Shown: positions 7,425-15,597 of the stretch, piece by piece
Layout of the letters: the number at the start of each line of letters is the position of its first letter
Position numbering within the stretch: the stretch's first letter is position 1
Origin: JAXDMU01 sp963762435
GTDB lineage: Bacteria > Pseudomonadota > Alphaproteobacteria > ATCC43930 > CGMCC-115725
Direction: 5' to 3'
Assembly: GCA_963762435.1 (NCBI GenBank)
Contig: CAVXLN010000015.1
Coordinates: forward strand, 1-64,000
Length of the DNA stretch: 64,000 bases
The notes under the pieces: model-generated
What the model was told of the DNA's origin: nothing
What the model saw: the letters and a program-made list of their open reading frames with translations, nothing else
Databases searched by the model: none
Made by a program: the position numbers and the translations under genes

Positions 7425-8564
7425 ATGCCGCTCGTACTGTCCGAAGACGCCCAGCTGATCAAGGATCAGGCGCAGCAATTCTTCGCCGAGAAATCGCCGA
7501 TCACGGCCCTGCGCAAGCTGCGCGACAGCAAGGATGCGACGGGCTTCTCCCGCGCACTCTGGCGGGAGATGGCCGAGCTCGGCTGGGCCGGCTTCCTGGT
7601 GCCCGAAGCCTATGGCGGCTCCGAATTCGGCTATGTGGGATTGGGCCAGGTGCTCGAAGCCGCAGGCCGGACGCTGGCCGCGTCACCGCTCGTCTCGACG
7701 GCCCTCATCGGTGCCGCTGCCCTGACGCTCGCCGGCAGCGAGGCGCAGAAGGCGGCGTATCTGCCGGCGCTCGTCGAGGGCAAGCTTTTGACGGCCCTGG
7801 CGCTCGAGGAAGGGCCGCATCACGCGCCCGACAAGGTCGCCGCCGAGGCCGAGAAGACAGCTTCAGGTTGGCGCCTGTCGGGTGCCAAGCGCTTCGTGCT
7901 CGACGGTCATGTCGCCGATCTCCTCATCGTCGCGGCCCGCACCTCGGGCTCGCCGGGCGATCGCGCCGGCATCACGCTCTTCCTCGTCCCGGCCGATGCC
8001 GCCGGCGTCACGCGCACCCGCACGATCATGGTCGACAGCCGCAATGCCGCCAATATCGCGCTCGCGAATGTCGAGGTGCCGGCCGATGCCGTGCTGGGCG
8101 GCGTCGATGCCGGGTCCGAAATCCTCGACGCCATTCTCGACCGCGCCCGCATCGGGCTCTCTGCCGAGATGCTCGGCAGTGCCGCCGAGGCATTCGAGCG
8201 CACGGTGCAATATCTCAAGGAGCGCAAGCAGTTCGGCGTGCTGATCGGCAGCTTCCAGGCCTTGAAGCATCGCGCGGCCGAAATGTTCTGCGAGCTCGAG
8301 CTGACCCGCTCCGCCGTGCTCGCGGCGTTGGCGGCGCTCGATGAAGGCGCCAACGATGTTGCCCAGCTCGCCAGCCTCGCCAAGGCCAAGGCCGCCGACA
8401 CCTTCTTCCTCGTCGGCAATGAAGGCGTGCAGATGCATGGCGGCATCGGCATGACCGACGAGCATGAGATCGGCTTCTTCCTGAAACGCGCCCGCGTCGC
8501 CCAGGCAAGCTTCGGCGATGCCCCGTTCCAGCGCGACCGCTACGCCCGACTTCTCGGATTCTGA
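7425..8564 (+). CDS. Acyl-CoA dehydrogenase, small subunit type (PimD-like)
   Basis: A 379-residue acyl-CoA dehydrogenase-family protein beginning MPLVLSEDAQLIKDQAQQFF. It has the central GWAGFLVPEAYGGSEFGYVG segment and the C-terminal helical domain with GVQMHGGIGMTDEHEIGFFL. It lacks the E-G-T-S catalytic segment, as is usual for the non-catalytic or second partner of heteromeric acyl-CoA dehydrogenases. The ATG at 7425 lies 5 nt past the upstream stop, so the two are translationally close. A longer in-frame extension to 7326 lies inside the large-subunit gene and is not expected to be used. Confidence 0.88.
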   Translation: MPLVLSEDAQLIKDQAQQFFAEKSPITALRKLRDSKDATGFSRALWREMAELGWAGFLVPEAYGGSEFGYVGLGQVLEAAGRTLAASPLVSTALIGAAALTLAGSEAQKAAYLPALVEGKLLTALALEEGPHHAPDKVAAEAEKTASGWRLSGAKRFVLDGHVADLLIVAARTSGSPGDRAGITLFLVPADAAGVTRTRTIMVDSRNAANIALANVEVPADAVLGGVDAGSEILDAILDRARIGLSAEMLGSAAEAFERTVQYLKERKQFGVLIGSFQALKHRAAEMFCELELTRSAVLAALAALDEGANDVAQLASLAKAKAADTFFLVGNEGVQMHGGIGMTDEHEIGFFLKRARVAQASFGDAPFQRDRYARLLGF

Positions 8565-8582
8565 GAAGAATCCGGACCGGCC

Positions 8583-8900
8583 TCAGACCGGATCGAGGTC
8601 GACCAGAATGTCGTCGCCCTCGATCCGGACTGCGTAAGTCCGGATATCCACCGTCGCCGGCGCGCACAGTACCTTGCCAGTCTTCACATCGAAACGCGCC
8701 GCATGCAGCGGGCATTCGATCGCGCCATCATTGAGAAAGCCATCCGAGAGCAACGCAAAAGCGTGGCTGCATATATTGTCGGTCGCGTAGAATTCGCCTT
8801 CTATATTGTAGATGGCGAGCGCTGAGCCGGCAATTTCGACGCCGATCACCATATCTTCCGCGATCTCATCTCGGCTTGCCGCCTTGATCCAGTTGCTCAT
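8583..8900 (-). CDS. Rieske [2Fe-2S] ferredoxin-like protein
   Basis: A 105-residue single-domain Rieske protein of the type that feeds electrons to ring-hydroxylating oxygenases or other non-haem iron enzymes. The cluster ligands are visible: Cys44-x-His46 in ICSHAFA and Cys63-x-x-His66 in CPLHAARFD. No membrane anchor. The ATG at 8900 gives the compact family length; an upstream in-frame start at 8978 would add 26 residues without domain similarity. No oxygenase or reductase gene is adjacent, so its partner is unknown. It converges with the acyl-CoA dehydrogenase pair. Confidence 0.88.
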   Translation of the reverse strand: MSNWIKAASRDEIAEDMVIGVEIAGSALAIYNIEGEFYATDNICSHAFALLSDGFLNDGAIECPLHAARFDVKTGKVLCAPATVDIRTYAVRIEGDDILVDLDPV

Positions 8901-9075
8901 CGGCACTTTTCCCGGGTCCCAAATCTGGTCGAACCATGCCGAAGCCGGCATGGGCCGGTCAAGCGCCGCCGAGAGCACCCATCAGTTCCAGGTTGCGCCA
9001 AATGACAGAAACTGTCAGAATTTCGGAATTGTTGAGAGATTGGCACGCTTGGGGGGCACATTCGGAGATTAGCCG

Positions 9076-9456
9076 GTGGCACGGGTTTTGGTCGTTGACG
9101 ATGACGAGGTTATTCTCGCGCTAATTGTGGCCCTTCTCGAAGGGCTGAAGCACGAGGTGACGTCGGTCCGCAGCGGCCGCGAGGCGATCAAGGAGCATCG
9201 CCAAGATTCGTTCGACCTGATCATCACCGACATCTACATGCCGGATATGGATGGGCTGGAGGTGATCCGTTCCTTCGCTCATTCGGCACAGCGGCCGCCC
9301 ATCATTGCCATGTCCGGCGGCGGCTCGCTCGCGCGCATGGACCCGCTGCCCGCGGCCGAGCGTTTCGGCGCCTCCGCCGTCATCTACAAGCCGGTCGATC
9401 TCACGGCCTTGGAGCAGCTGGTGACGATGCTGCTGGGCGCCCGGCAGCCGGATTAG
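9076..9456 (+). CDS. Single-domain response regulator (receiver only)
   Basis: A 126-residue CheY-like receiver without output domain. Acidic pocket Asp8-Asp9-Asp10, phosphoacceptor Asp52 in IITDIYMPDMDG, switch Ser80 in IIAMSGG and the conserved Lys105 in YKPVD are all present, so it should be phosphorylatable. The start is GTG at 9076. No histidine kinase lies in the window, so it is an orphan that could relay phosphate or act through protein contacts. Its stop codon overlaps the convergent class V aminotransferase by 4 nt. Confidence 0.92.
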   Translation: MARVLVVDDDEVILALIVALLEGLKHEVTSVRSGREAIKEHRQDSFDLIITDIYMPDMDGLEVIRSFAHSAQRPPIIAMSGGGSLARMDPLPAAERFGASAVIYKPVDLTALEQLVTMLLGARQPD

Positions 9457-10634
9457 CGGGCGCTGAGTGCGGCTGCCGCACGGCACAGCCGATCGAGCTC
9501 TTCCTCGGTATTGAAATAGCTCACCGATGCGCGCGCGATCTCGTCGAGGCCGCGGGCCGCCATGTCGAGCGGCGTATAGGCGATGCCGTTGGCGCCGATA
9601 GCGATCCGCTCGGCCACCAGCCGCGCGCGCACGGCCTGGGCCGGCATCCCTTCGACCGTGAAGGAAACCAATCCCGACCGCTCGGTTCCGAGATCGCGCA
9701 GCGTAACGCCCGGTATGTCGGCAAGCCGTGCGCGCAGGCCGTCCGCCAGTGCTGCAATGCGCGCCCGGATCGCGGGAATACCGAGTGCTTGGGCCAGCTT
9801 CAGCGCCGCACCCAGCCCGAGCAGCAGCGCCACGGCCGTCTCGCTCGTCTCGAAGCGCCGCGCATCCTGGCGCATCACCGGGCCGTGCGCCGTCCAGGGC
9901 GCGGACAGCACGTCGAGATAAGCCGGCTGGAGCCGGTCGAGAAAACTCCGACGCACATAAAGGAGTGCCACGCCCCGCGGCCCGCGCAGGAACTTTCGCC
10001 CGGCTCCCTTCAGCACATCGCAACCGAGGGCTTTGACATCAATCGGAAGTTGCCCCAAGGCTTGGCCGGCATCGACGAAATAGGGGATCCCGGCCGCGCG
10101 CGCGACCTGCCCGATCGCCGCTGCATCGTTGATGAGGCCGCCATTGGCCGGCAGCCAGGTGAGCGAGATCAGCCGGACGCGATCATCGATCATCGCCGCC
10201 AGCGCCTCGGCGTCGGCGCTCCCGTCCGGCTGGACCGGAATGACCTCGATGGTGGCACCGGCGCGGTCGGCCGCGAACTGGAGCGTAGCCAGATTTCCAC
10301 TCCATTCCTGCCGCCCGACGATCACGCGGTCGCCGTGGCGCAGCGGCGGCAATGCGGCGAAGGGCAGGCCCCAGGCCGCCGACGCGCTGCTCGTGAAGGC
10401 GATCTCGTCGGCGGATGCCCCCAGCAGCGCCGCCGTATCCGCGCGCAGCCCTTCGATCCGCTCGGTGACATGCGCCGCCGCCTCCATCGGCCCGTCCAGC
10501 GCCTCGCGCTGCAAATGCTCGATGATCGCGGTCAGGGCCTCCTGAGGCGGCAGGGACGCGCCTGAATGGTTGAGATGGATGCCGACGGCACAGCCCGGCG
10601 TCGCGGCACGCAGGCCCTCGATATCGAGGTTCAT
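9453..10634 (-). CDS. Class V-fold PLP-dependent aminotransferase/lyase
   Basis: A 393-residue fold-type I PLP enzyme of the cysteine desulfurase/isopenicillin epimerase/EgtE group. It begins with HLNHSGASLPP, has the PLP-phosphate region FTSSASAAWG, Asp187 in YFVDAGQALGQ for the pyridine nitrogen, and the Schiff-base lysine most likely Lys214 in GRKFLRGPRG. The exact reaction (desulfurase, beta-lyase or epimerase) cannot be decided. Its ATG is 1 nt past the stop of a RidA gene on the same strand, so the two are an operon. RidA removes enamine/imine products of PLP enzymes, which favours an elimination reaction (inference). Confidence 0.85.
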   Translation of the reverse strand: MNLDIEGLRAATPGCAVGIHLNHSGASLPPQEALTAIIEHLQREALDGPMEAAAHVTERIEGLRADTAALLGASADEIAFTSSASAAWGLPFAALPPLRHGDRVIVGRQEWSGNLATLQFAADRAGATIEVIPVQPDGSADAEALAAMIDDRVRLISLTWLPANGGLINDAAAIGQVARAAGIPYFVDAGQALGQLPIDVKALGCDVLKGAGRKFLRGPRGVALLYVRRSFLDRLQPAYLDVLSAPWTAHGPVMRQDARRFETSETAVALLLGLGAALKLAQALGIPAIRARIAALADGLRARLADIPGVTLRDLGTERSGLVSFTVEGMPAQAVRARLVAERIAIGANGIAYTPLDMAARGLDEIARASVSYFNTEEELDRLCRAAAALSAR

Positions 10635-10635
10635 A

Positions 10636-11106
10636 TCAATCCGCCAGCTCGATCACGGCATCGACTTCGACCGCCACACCGCTCGGCAGCGCGCTAACGC
10701 CGATGGCGGTGCGCGCATGGCGTCCGGCCTCGCCGAACACGGCGACCATCAAGTCCGACGCACCGTTCGCGACCTGAGAATGCCGCGTGAAGCTGGGCGT
10801 GGAGGCGACGAAGACGCCCAACCGCACAATGCGTTTGACGGCATTGAGCCGGTCGCCGGTCGCGGCTGCGATCTGCGCCAGGAGATTGAGAGCGGCGAAC
10901 TCCGCCGCGATCCGGCCGTCCTCCGCCGAGAGATCGATGCCGACCGTGCCGATCACGCCCCGCTCCTCCCGGCAGTGGCTGACCTGGCCCGAAATGAACA
11001 GCAGATTGCCGGCCTGGACCGATGAGACGTAGTTGGCGACTGGCGCCGCCACTTCGGGCAGCGCATGGCCGAGGGCGTTGAGTGCGGCATTGATGGTTTG
11101 CGTCAT
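10636..11106 (-). CDS. RidA family protein (enamine/imine deaminase)
   Basis: A 156-residue RidA/YjgF-family protein; these hydrolyse reactive 2-aminoacrylate-type enamines. Motifs: LLFISGQVSH, LNLLAQIAAATGDRLNAVKRIV, and the C-terminal A-R-T-A-I-G-V-S-x-L-P-x-G-V-A-V-E-V-D with the conserved Arg. It is of the longer type with a 20-residue N-terminal extension. The ATG at 11106 is preferred to the in-frame 11160 because the extra part is low-complexity. First gene of an operon with the class V PLP enzyme; divergent from a LysR regulator. Confidence 0.92.
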   Translation of the reverse strand: MTQTINAALNALGHALPEVAAPVANYVSSVQAGNLLFISGQVSHCREERGVIGTVGIDLSAEDGRIAAEFAALNLLAQIAAATGDRLNAVKRIVRLGVFVASTPSFTRHSQVANGASDLMVAVFGEAGRHARTAIGVSALPSGVAVEVDAVIELAD

Positions 11107-11216
11107 GATGGTCGCCTCGCTTTCGGGTGGACCCTGCGCGCTCGCCGCCGCACCCGCCAATTCAAAGCGGCGGGCCTACTGATCGATCTCACTCATGTCT
11201 GATAGACTGCGCGGCC

Positions 11217-12101
11217 ATGCGCACCTCTCCCATCCTGCCGCCTTTGCCGGCTCTCCGCGTGTTCGAGGCGGTCGGGCGGCTCATGAGCTTCCGCAAGGCA
11301 GGCGAGGAGCTGCTGATCACCCAGAGCGCCGTCAGCCACCACATCCGTCAGCTCGAGGCGGCGCTGGGCGCGCGCCTCTTCACGCGCCGGCCGCGTGGCA
11401 TCGATTTGACGGAGGAGGGCCGCCGCTATCACGCGGCGACGGTGCGCGCCTTCGCCGAGATCGCGGCGGCGACCGCCGCCTTGCGTGCCGAAGCCGGCCG
11501 GACGGCGGTCCGGGTCAGCCTGCTGCCCTCTTTTGCCGCGAACTGGCTGGTCGCCCGCCTCGCGTCATTTCAGGCCGGCCATCCCGAGATCCGCCTCGAG
11601 CTCGATCCGACGCTGCGGCTGGTCGATCTCGCCGCAAACGAGGCCGATCTCGCGATCCGCTATGGCGACGGCAACTGGCCCGGCGCCGAGCCGCAGCTTC
11701 TGATGGAAGAGCGGCTGGCACCCGTGGCCAGCCCCGCCTTGGCGGCCGGTCTCGCTGCCGCACCGGACCTGCTGCGCCATCCGTTGCTGCTCACGCAGAA
11801 CCCGACCGATTGGCAGATCTGGGCGGATGCGGCCGGCCTCGACATCGCGAAGGCGACGACGCTTCAGCTCATCGACTACAATATCGCCATCCAGGCGGCG
11901 CTCGACGGGCAGGGCATCGCGATGGGTCGCCTGCTGCTGCTGCGCGACCATCTGCGCTCAGGGCGCCTGGTGCAGCCTTTCCCCGAGATCGCGATCTCGC
12001 CCAAGGCCGCTCACTGGCTGCTGCTGCCGAGGGGTGGCGCCTCGCCTGGTGCTGCCCGCTTCGCGCGCTGGCTCTTGGCCCAGGTCGCCGAGGCACCGTG
12101 A
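11217..12101 (+). CDS. LysR family transcriptional regulator (GcvA-like)
   Basis: A 294-residue LysR protein. The N-terminal winged helix-turn-helix reads LPALRVFEAVGRLMSFRKAG then LLITQSAVSHHIRQLEAALG, typical of GcvA/AmpR-like members; the effector domain covers about residues 90-290. It is transcribed away from the ridA-aminotransferase operon with 110 bp between starts, the classic arrangement for a LysR regulator and its target. The ATG at 11217 gives the canonical short N-terminus; the in-frame upstream ATG at 11127 adds 30 unrelated residues. Confidence 0.92.
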   Translation: MRTSPILPPLPALRVFEAVGRLMSFRKAGEELLITQSAVSHHIRQLEAALGARLFTRRPRGIDLTEEGRRYHAATVRAFAEIAAATAALRAEAGRTAVRVSLLPSFAANWLVARLASFQAGHPEIRLELDPTLRLVDLAANEADLAIRYGDGNWPGAEPQLLMEERLAPVASPALAAGLAAAPDLLRHPLLLTQNPTDWQIWADAAGLDIAKATTLQLIDYNIAIQAALDGQGIAMGRLLLLRDHLRSGRLVQPFPEIAISPKAAHWLLLPRGGASPGAARFARWLLAQVAEAP

Positions 12102-12108
12102 GTGCGGA

Positions 12109-12735
12109 TCACCGCTCTTCGAAGGCGAGCCGGATGCCGAGTGCCAGATAAATCGTGCCGACCGCGCGGCCCTGCCAGCGGCCGATCCGGCGATGGCGGT
12201 TGAGCCAGCGGCTCACCTGCCCCGCTACCAGTGCCAGCAGCGAGGCGTAGATGGCGCTCATCACGACGAAGATCAGGCCCAGCTCGGCGAATTGCAGCAC
12301 GATCGAGCCCTGTGCCGGCCGCACGAATTGCGGCAGGAAAGCCAGGAAGAAGAGGGCGGTCTTGGGATTCAGCACCTCCGCCAGGATCGCCTGCCGGAAC
12401 GCGCGCGGCGCGCTGACGAGGCGGGCCGAGCCGAGGGCCAGGTCGTCGCTCTTTTCGAGCATCGCCCGGAATCCCAGATAAACCAGATAGGCGACGCCGG
12501 CATATTTGACGATGCTGAAGGCGAGCGCGGAGGTCATCAGCACGGCCGACAGGCCGAATGTGGCCATCGCGGTATGGACGAGATCGCCGCACGCCACGCC
12601 CAATCCGGTGGCCACGCCGACGCGGCGACCGCCGGCCATGGATCGCGCCAGCACCAGCAGCACGGCCGGTCCCGGGATCAGAAACAGGCCCAGCACGACG
12701 GCGGCATAGGTCAGCAAAATACTCGTCTCGATCAT
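12109..12735 (-). CDS. LysE family amino-acid exporter
   Basis: Inner-membrane efflux protein of 208 residues with about six hydrophobic helices. The family signature GLFLIPGPAVLLVLARSM follows the first helix, and the middle has EVLNPKTALFFLAFLPQFV, the second conserved LysE/RhtB motif. Members export amino acids such as homoserine, threonine, lysine or leucine. It converges with the LysR gene (7 nt between stops). Threonine dehydratase is next on the same strand, so threonine-type compounds are a reasonable but unproven substrate. Confidence 0.92.
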   Translation of the reverse strand: MIETSILLTYAAVVLGLFLIPGPAVLLVLARSMAGGRRVGVATGLGVACGDLVHTAMATFGLSAVLMTSALAFSIVKYAGVAYLVYLGFRAMLEKSDDLALGSARLVSAPRAFRQAILAEVLNPKTALFFLAFLPQFVRPAQGSIVLQFAELGLIFVVMSAIYASLLALVAGQVSRWLNRHRRIGRWQGRAVGTIYLALGIRLAFEER

Positions 12736-12814
12736 TTCACATACCTCGGTTGCGCGGCCCGTCGCGACCAATCCACAGGAAGCGGGCTCGACGCAAGAGG
12801 ATGATGCGCGTGAC

Positions 12815-14062
12815 CTAAAGCCGGCTCTCCAGCGCCGTCTGCGACAAGAGCGTCACCTTGAAGCCCTCTGCCGTCATGCACGCCATGATCTCCTCGACAT
12901 GGCGCATGTCGCGCGTCTCGCACACGACATCGAGGTCGGCGAGCTTCACCGGCACGTCCGAGAACAGGCGCTGGTGGAAGATCTCGACGATATTGCCGCC
13001 GGCCTCGCCGATGATGCGCGCGACCTTGGCGAGCGAGCCCGGCATGTCGGTGATCTCGGCCCTGAGCCGCACCAGCCTTCCGCTTCGCACCATGCCGCGC
13101 ATCAAGATCTGCGCCAGCAGCCGGGGATCGATATTGCCGCCGCACAGCACCGTGCCGACCTTCTTGCCGCGGAACCGCTCGGGCTGCTGGAGCAAGGCCG
13201 CCACGCCGGCCGCACCCGCCCCCTCGGTCGAGAGCTTCTGCGCCGTCAGGATCAGCTCGACCGCGCGTTCAAGCGCGTCCTCGCTCACCAGCATGATCTC
13301 GTCGACGAGCGACGTGCAGATCGCCTGGGTATAGCGTCCGGGCTCCTTGACGCCGATGCCTTCGGCCACGGTCTGGCCGGGCAGGGGATGGTCGAGCCCC
13401 TTCAAGGCATGATGCATCGAGGGAAACAGCTCGGACTGCACGCCGATGATCTCGATCGAGGGCTTGACCGCCTTGGCCGCGATCGCGACGCCGCTGATCA
13501 TGCCGCCGCCGCCGATCGGCACGATCAGCGTGTCGAGATCCGGGAAATCCTCGAGCAGCTCCAGCGCCAAGGTGCCCTGCCCGGCGATCACCAGCGGATC
13601 GTCATAGGGATGGACGAAGACAAGCCCTTCGTCCTTGGCAATCTCGGCCGCCGCCTGGCGTGCTTCGCTGAGGCCGGCACCCTTCAACAGCACGCGCGCG
13701 CCGAAGGCCGCTGTACGTTCGACCTTCACGAAGGGTGTCCCCAGCGGCATGACGATGGTCGCCGGAATGCCGAGCCGGCTCGCATGATAGGCCACGGCCT
13801 GGGCGTGGTTGCCGGCCGACATGGCGATGACGCCGCGCTCGCGTTCGGCAGGGTCGAGTGCGGAGAGCTTATTGACCGCACCCCGCTCCTTGAAGGAGCA
13901 GGTGCGCTGCAGCGTCTCGAGCTTCAGCACGAGCTCCGCCCCCAGTGCCGCGCCCAGCGCCAGCGCCGGGATGGCGGGCGTGCGGAACACGGCCGAGCGG
14001 ATCACTTCCGCCGCCCGGCGCACATCCTCGATACCGGGCAGGACGAGCCCGTTGGTGCTCAC
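12815..14062 (-). CDS. ilvA: Threonine ammonia-lyase (dehydratase)
   Basis: PLP enzyme converting threonine to 2-oxobutyrate and ammonia, 415 residues. PLP lysine Lys58 in CSFKERGAVNKL, phosphate loop IGGGGMISG, SAGNHAQAVAYHA substrate loop, and one C-terminal ACT domain from about 335, starting RLRAEITDMPGSLAKVARII. One ACT domain and this length match the short catabolic/TdcB-like ACT class rather than the long biosynthetic IlvA. Its ATG is only 4 nt past the stop of the aldehyde dehydrogenase, so it is the third gene of a CoA-transferase/ALDH/threonine dehydratase operon. The symbol is by family. Confidence 0.92.
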   Translation of the reverse strand: MSTNGLVLPGIEDVRRAAEVIRSAVFRTPAIPALALGAALGAELVLKLETLQRTCSFKERGAVNKLSALDPAERERGVIAMSAGNHAQAVAYHASRLGIPATIVMPLGTPFVKVERTAAFGARVLLKGAGLSEARQAAAEIAKDEGLVFVHPYDDPLVIAGQGTLALELLEDFPDLDTLIVPIGGGGMISGVAIAAKAVKPSIEIIGVQSELFPSMHHALKGLDHPLPGQTVAEGIGVKEPGRYTQAICTSLVDEIMLVSEDALERAVELILTAQKLSTEGAGAAGVAALLQQPERFRGKKVGTVLCGGNIDPRLLAQILMRGMVRSGRLVRLRAEITDMPGSLAKVARIIGEAGGNIVEIFHQRLFSDVPVKLADLDVVCETRDMRHVEEIMACMTAEGFKVTLLSQTALESRL

Positions 14063-14066
14063 CGGG

Positions 14067-15569
14067 TCAGCCTAGGTTCAAGATGATGGTCTTCTTGCTC
14101 ATGAAATGCTCGAGCATGGATTCGAGCGAGGCCTCCTTGCCGAGGCCCGAACTCTTGACCCCGCCATAGGACATGTTGGCCTGCACCACCATGTTCTGGT
14201 TGACCTGCACGACGCCGGCCTCGAGCCGCTGGGTGGCATCGAGGGCCGTCTTGAGGTCGCGCGTCCAGATCGTGGCGGCGAGGCCGTATTCCGTGTCGTT
14301 GGCCTGGGCGATCGCGTCTTCGTAATTGCTGAACTTCACCAGCGCCGTGACCGGCCCGAAGATCTCCTCGCGGCAGATGCGGCTGTCGTTCGAGAGGCCG
14401 GTAAAGATCACCGGCCGCACGAACAGGCCCTTCGCGAGCCTGGGATCGGACGGCATGGCGGAGCAGCGATGCGCCTCGGCGCCCGAGGTGGCTTCGCCCA
14501 GCTTGATATAGCTCGCGACCTTGTCGAATTGCTGCGTCGAGATGATGGCGCCGATATCGGTGCGCTCGTCGAGCGGGTCGCCCATCACCATCGCATCGAC
14601 CTTGGCCTTGAGCTTGTCGAGGAAAGCGTCATGGATCGATTCATGCACGAAGATGCGGCTCGCGGCCGTGCAGCTCTGGCCCTGGCGGGTGAAGCGCATG
14701 CCGATGACCGCACCGGCCACCGCCTTTTCGAGGTCGGCGTCGCCCATGACGATCATCGGGCTCTTGCCGCCCAGCTCCAGGGTCACCGGAATCAGCTTCT
14801 CGGCCGCGGCCTTGTAGACGATCCGCCCGGTCTCGACCGAGCCGGTGAAGGTCACCTTGTTGACGCCCTTATGCGCCACCAGCGGGGCGCCGGCGCCCGG
14901 CCCGTCGCCCGACAGAATGTTGAGCACGCCCGGCGGCAGCACCTGGTTCATGATCTGGCAGGCGCGCAGCACGGTCAGCGGCGCCTCTTCGGCCGACTTC
15001 ACCACGACGGCATTGCCGGCCACCATGGCGGGCGCGATCTTCAAGGCCATCAGCAGCAGCGGCACGTTCCACGGGATGATGGCGCCGACCACGCCCAGCG
15101 GCTCGCGCTGGGTGATGGTGATGCTGTCGGTCTTGAAGGGCACGGTCTCGCCCTTGATCTCGCCGCCCAAGCCGCCGAAGAACACGAAGATGTCGGCCAG
15201 CACGCCGGCCTCGACCCGGCTTTCGGTCCTGAGCGCTTTGCCGGTCTCCAGCGCCACCAGCCGCGCCAGCTCCTCGATATGCTCGTTCAGCAAGCGGCCG
15301 CATTCGCCGACCAGGCGCCCGCGCTCGCGCGGATGCACCTTCTTCCATTCCTTCTGCGCCCGGGATGCGGCCTTGACGGCGATATCGACATCCTCGGCAT
15401 CGGCCTCGGCGGCTTCGGCGATCGTCTGCGCCGTCGCCGGATTGACCACGCCGAAGCTGCGGCCCGACACGGCGGCCTTGAGCTGGCCGTCGATCAGCAG
15501 CTTGTTCGACAGCTCGCCCGCGAGTGCGAACGGGTCGAGGTTGGGTGTCAGGCGGGGATGGGACATCAT
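14067..15569 (-). CDS. Aldehyde dehydrogenase family protein
   Basis: NAD(P)-dependent aldehyde dehydrogenase of 500 residues. IIPWNVPLLLMALKIAPAM and the FTGSVETGR loop bind the cofactor; Glu265 in ELGGKSP is the general base and Cys300 in GQSCTAA the nucleophile. AAGGAGA precedes two adjacent ATGs (15569 and 15566); either may be used. Downstream of the CaiB-type CoA-transferase (28 nt gap) and upstream of threonine dehydratase (4 nt gap). The aldehyde substrate is not evident from sequence. Confidence 0.93.
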   Translation of the reverse strand: MMSHPRLTPNLDPFALAGELSNKLLIDGQLKAAVSGRSFGVVNPATAQTIAEAAEADAEDVDIAVKAASRAQKEWKKVHPRERGRLVGECGRLLNEHIEELARLVALETGKALRTESRVEAGVLADIFVFFGGLGGEIKGETVPFKTDSITITQREPLGVVGAIIPWNVPLLLMALKIAPAMVAGNAVVVKSAEEAPLTVLRACQIMNQVLPPGVLNILSGDGPGAGAPLVAHKGVNKVTFTGSVETGRIVYKAAAEKLIPVTLELGGKSPMIVMGDADLEKAVAGAVIGMRFTRQGQSCTAASRIFVHESIHDAFLDKLKAKVDAMVMGDPLDERTDIGAIISTQQFDKVASYIKLGEATSGAEAHRCSAMPSDPRLAKGLFVRPVIFTGLSNDSRICREEIFGPVTALVKFSNYEDAIAQANDTEYGLAATIWTRDLKTALDATQRLEAGVVQVNQNMVVQANMSYGGVKSSGLGKEASLESMLEHFMSKKTIILNLG

Positions 15570-15597
15570 TACTCTCCTTACGGAAACAAGGCCGAGA

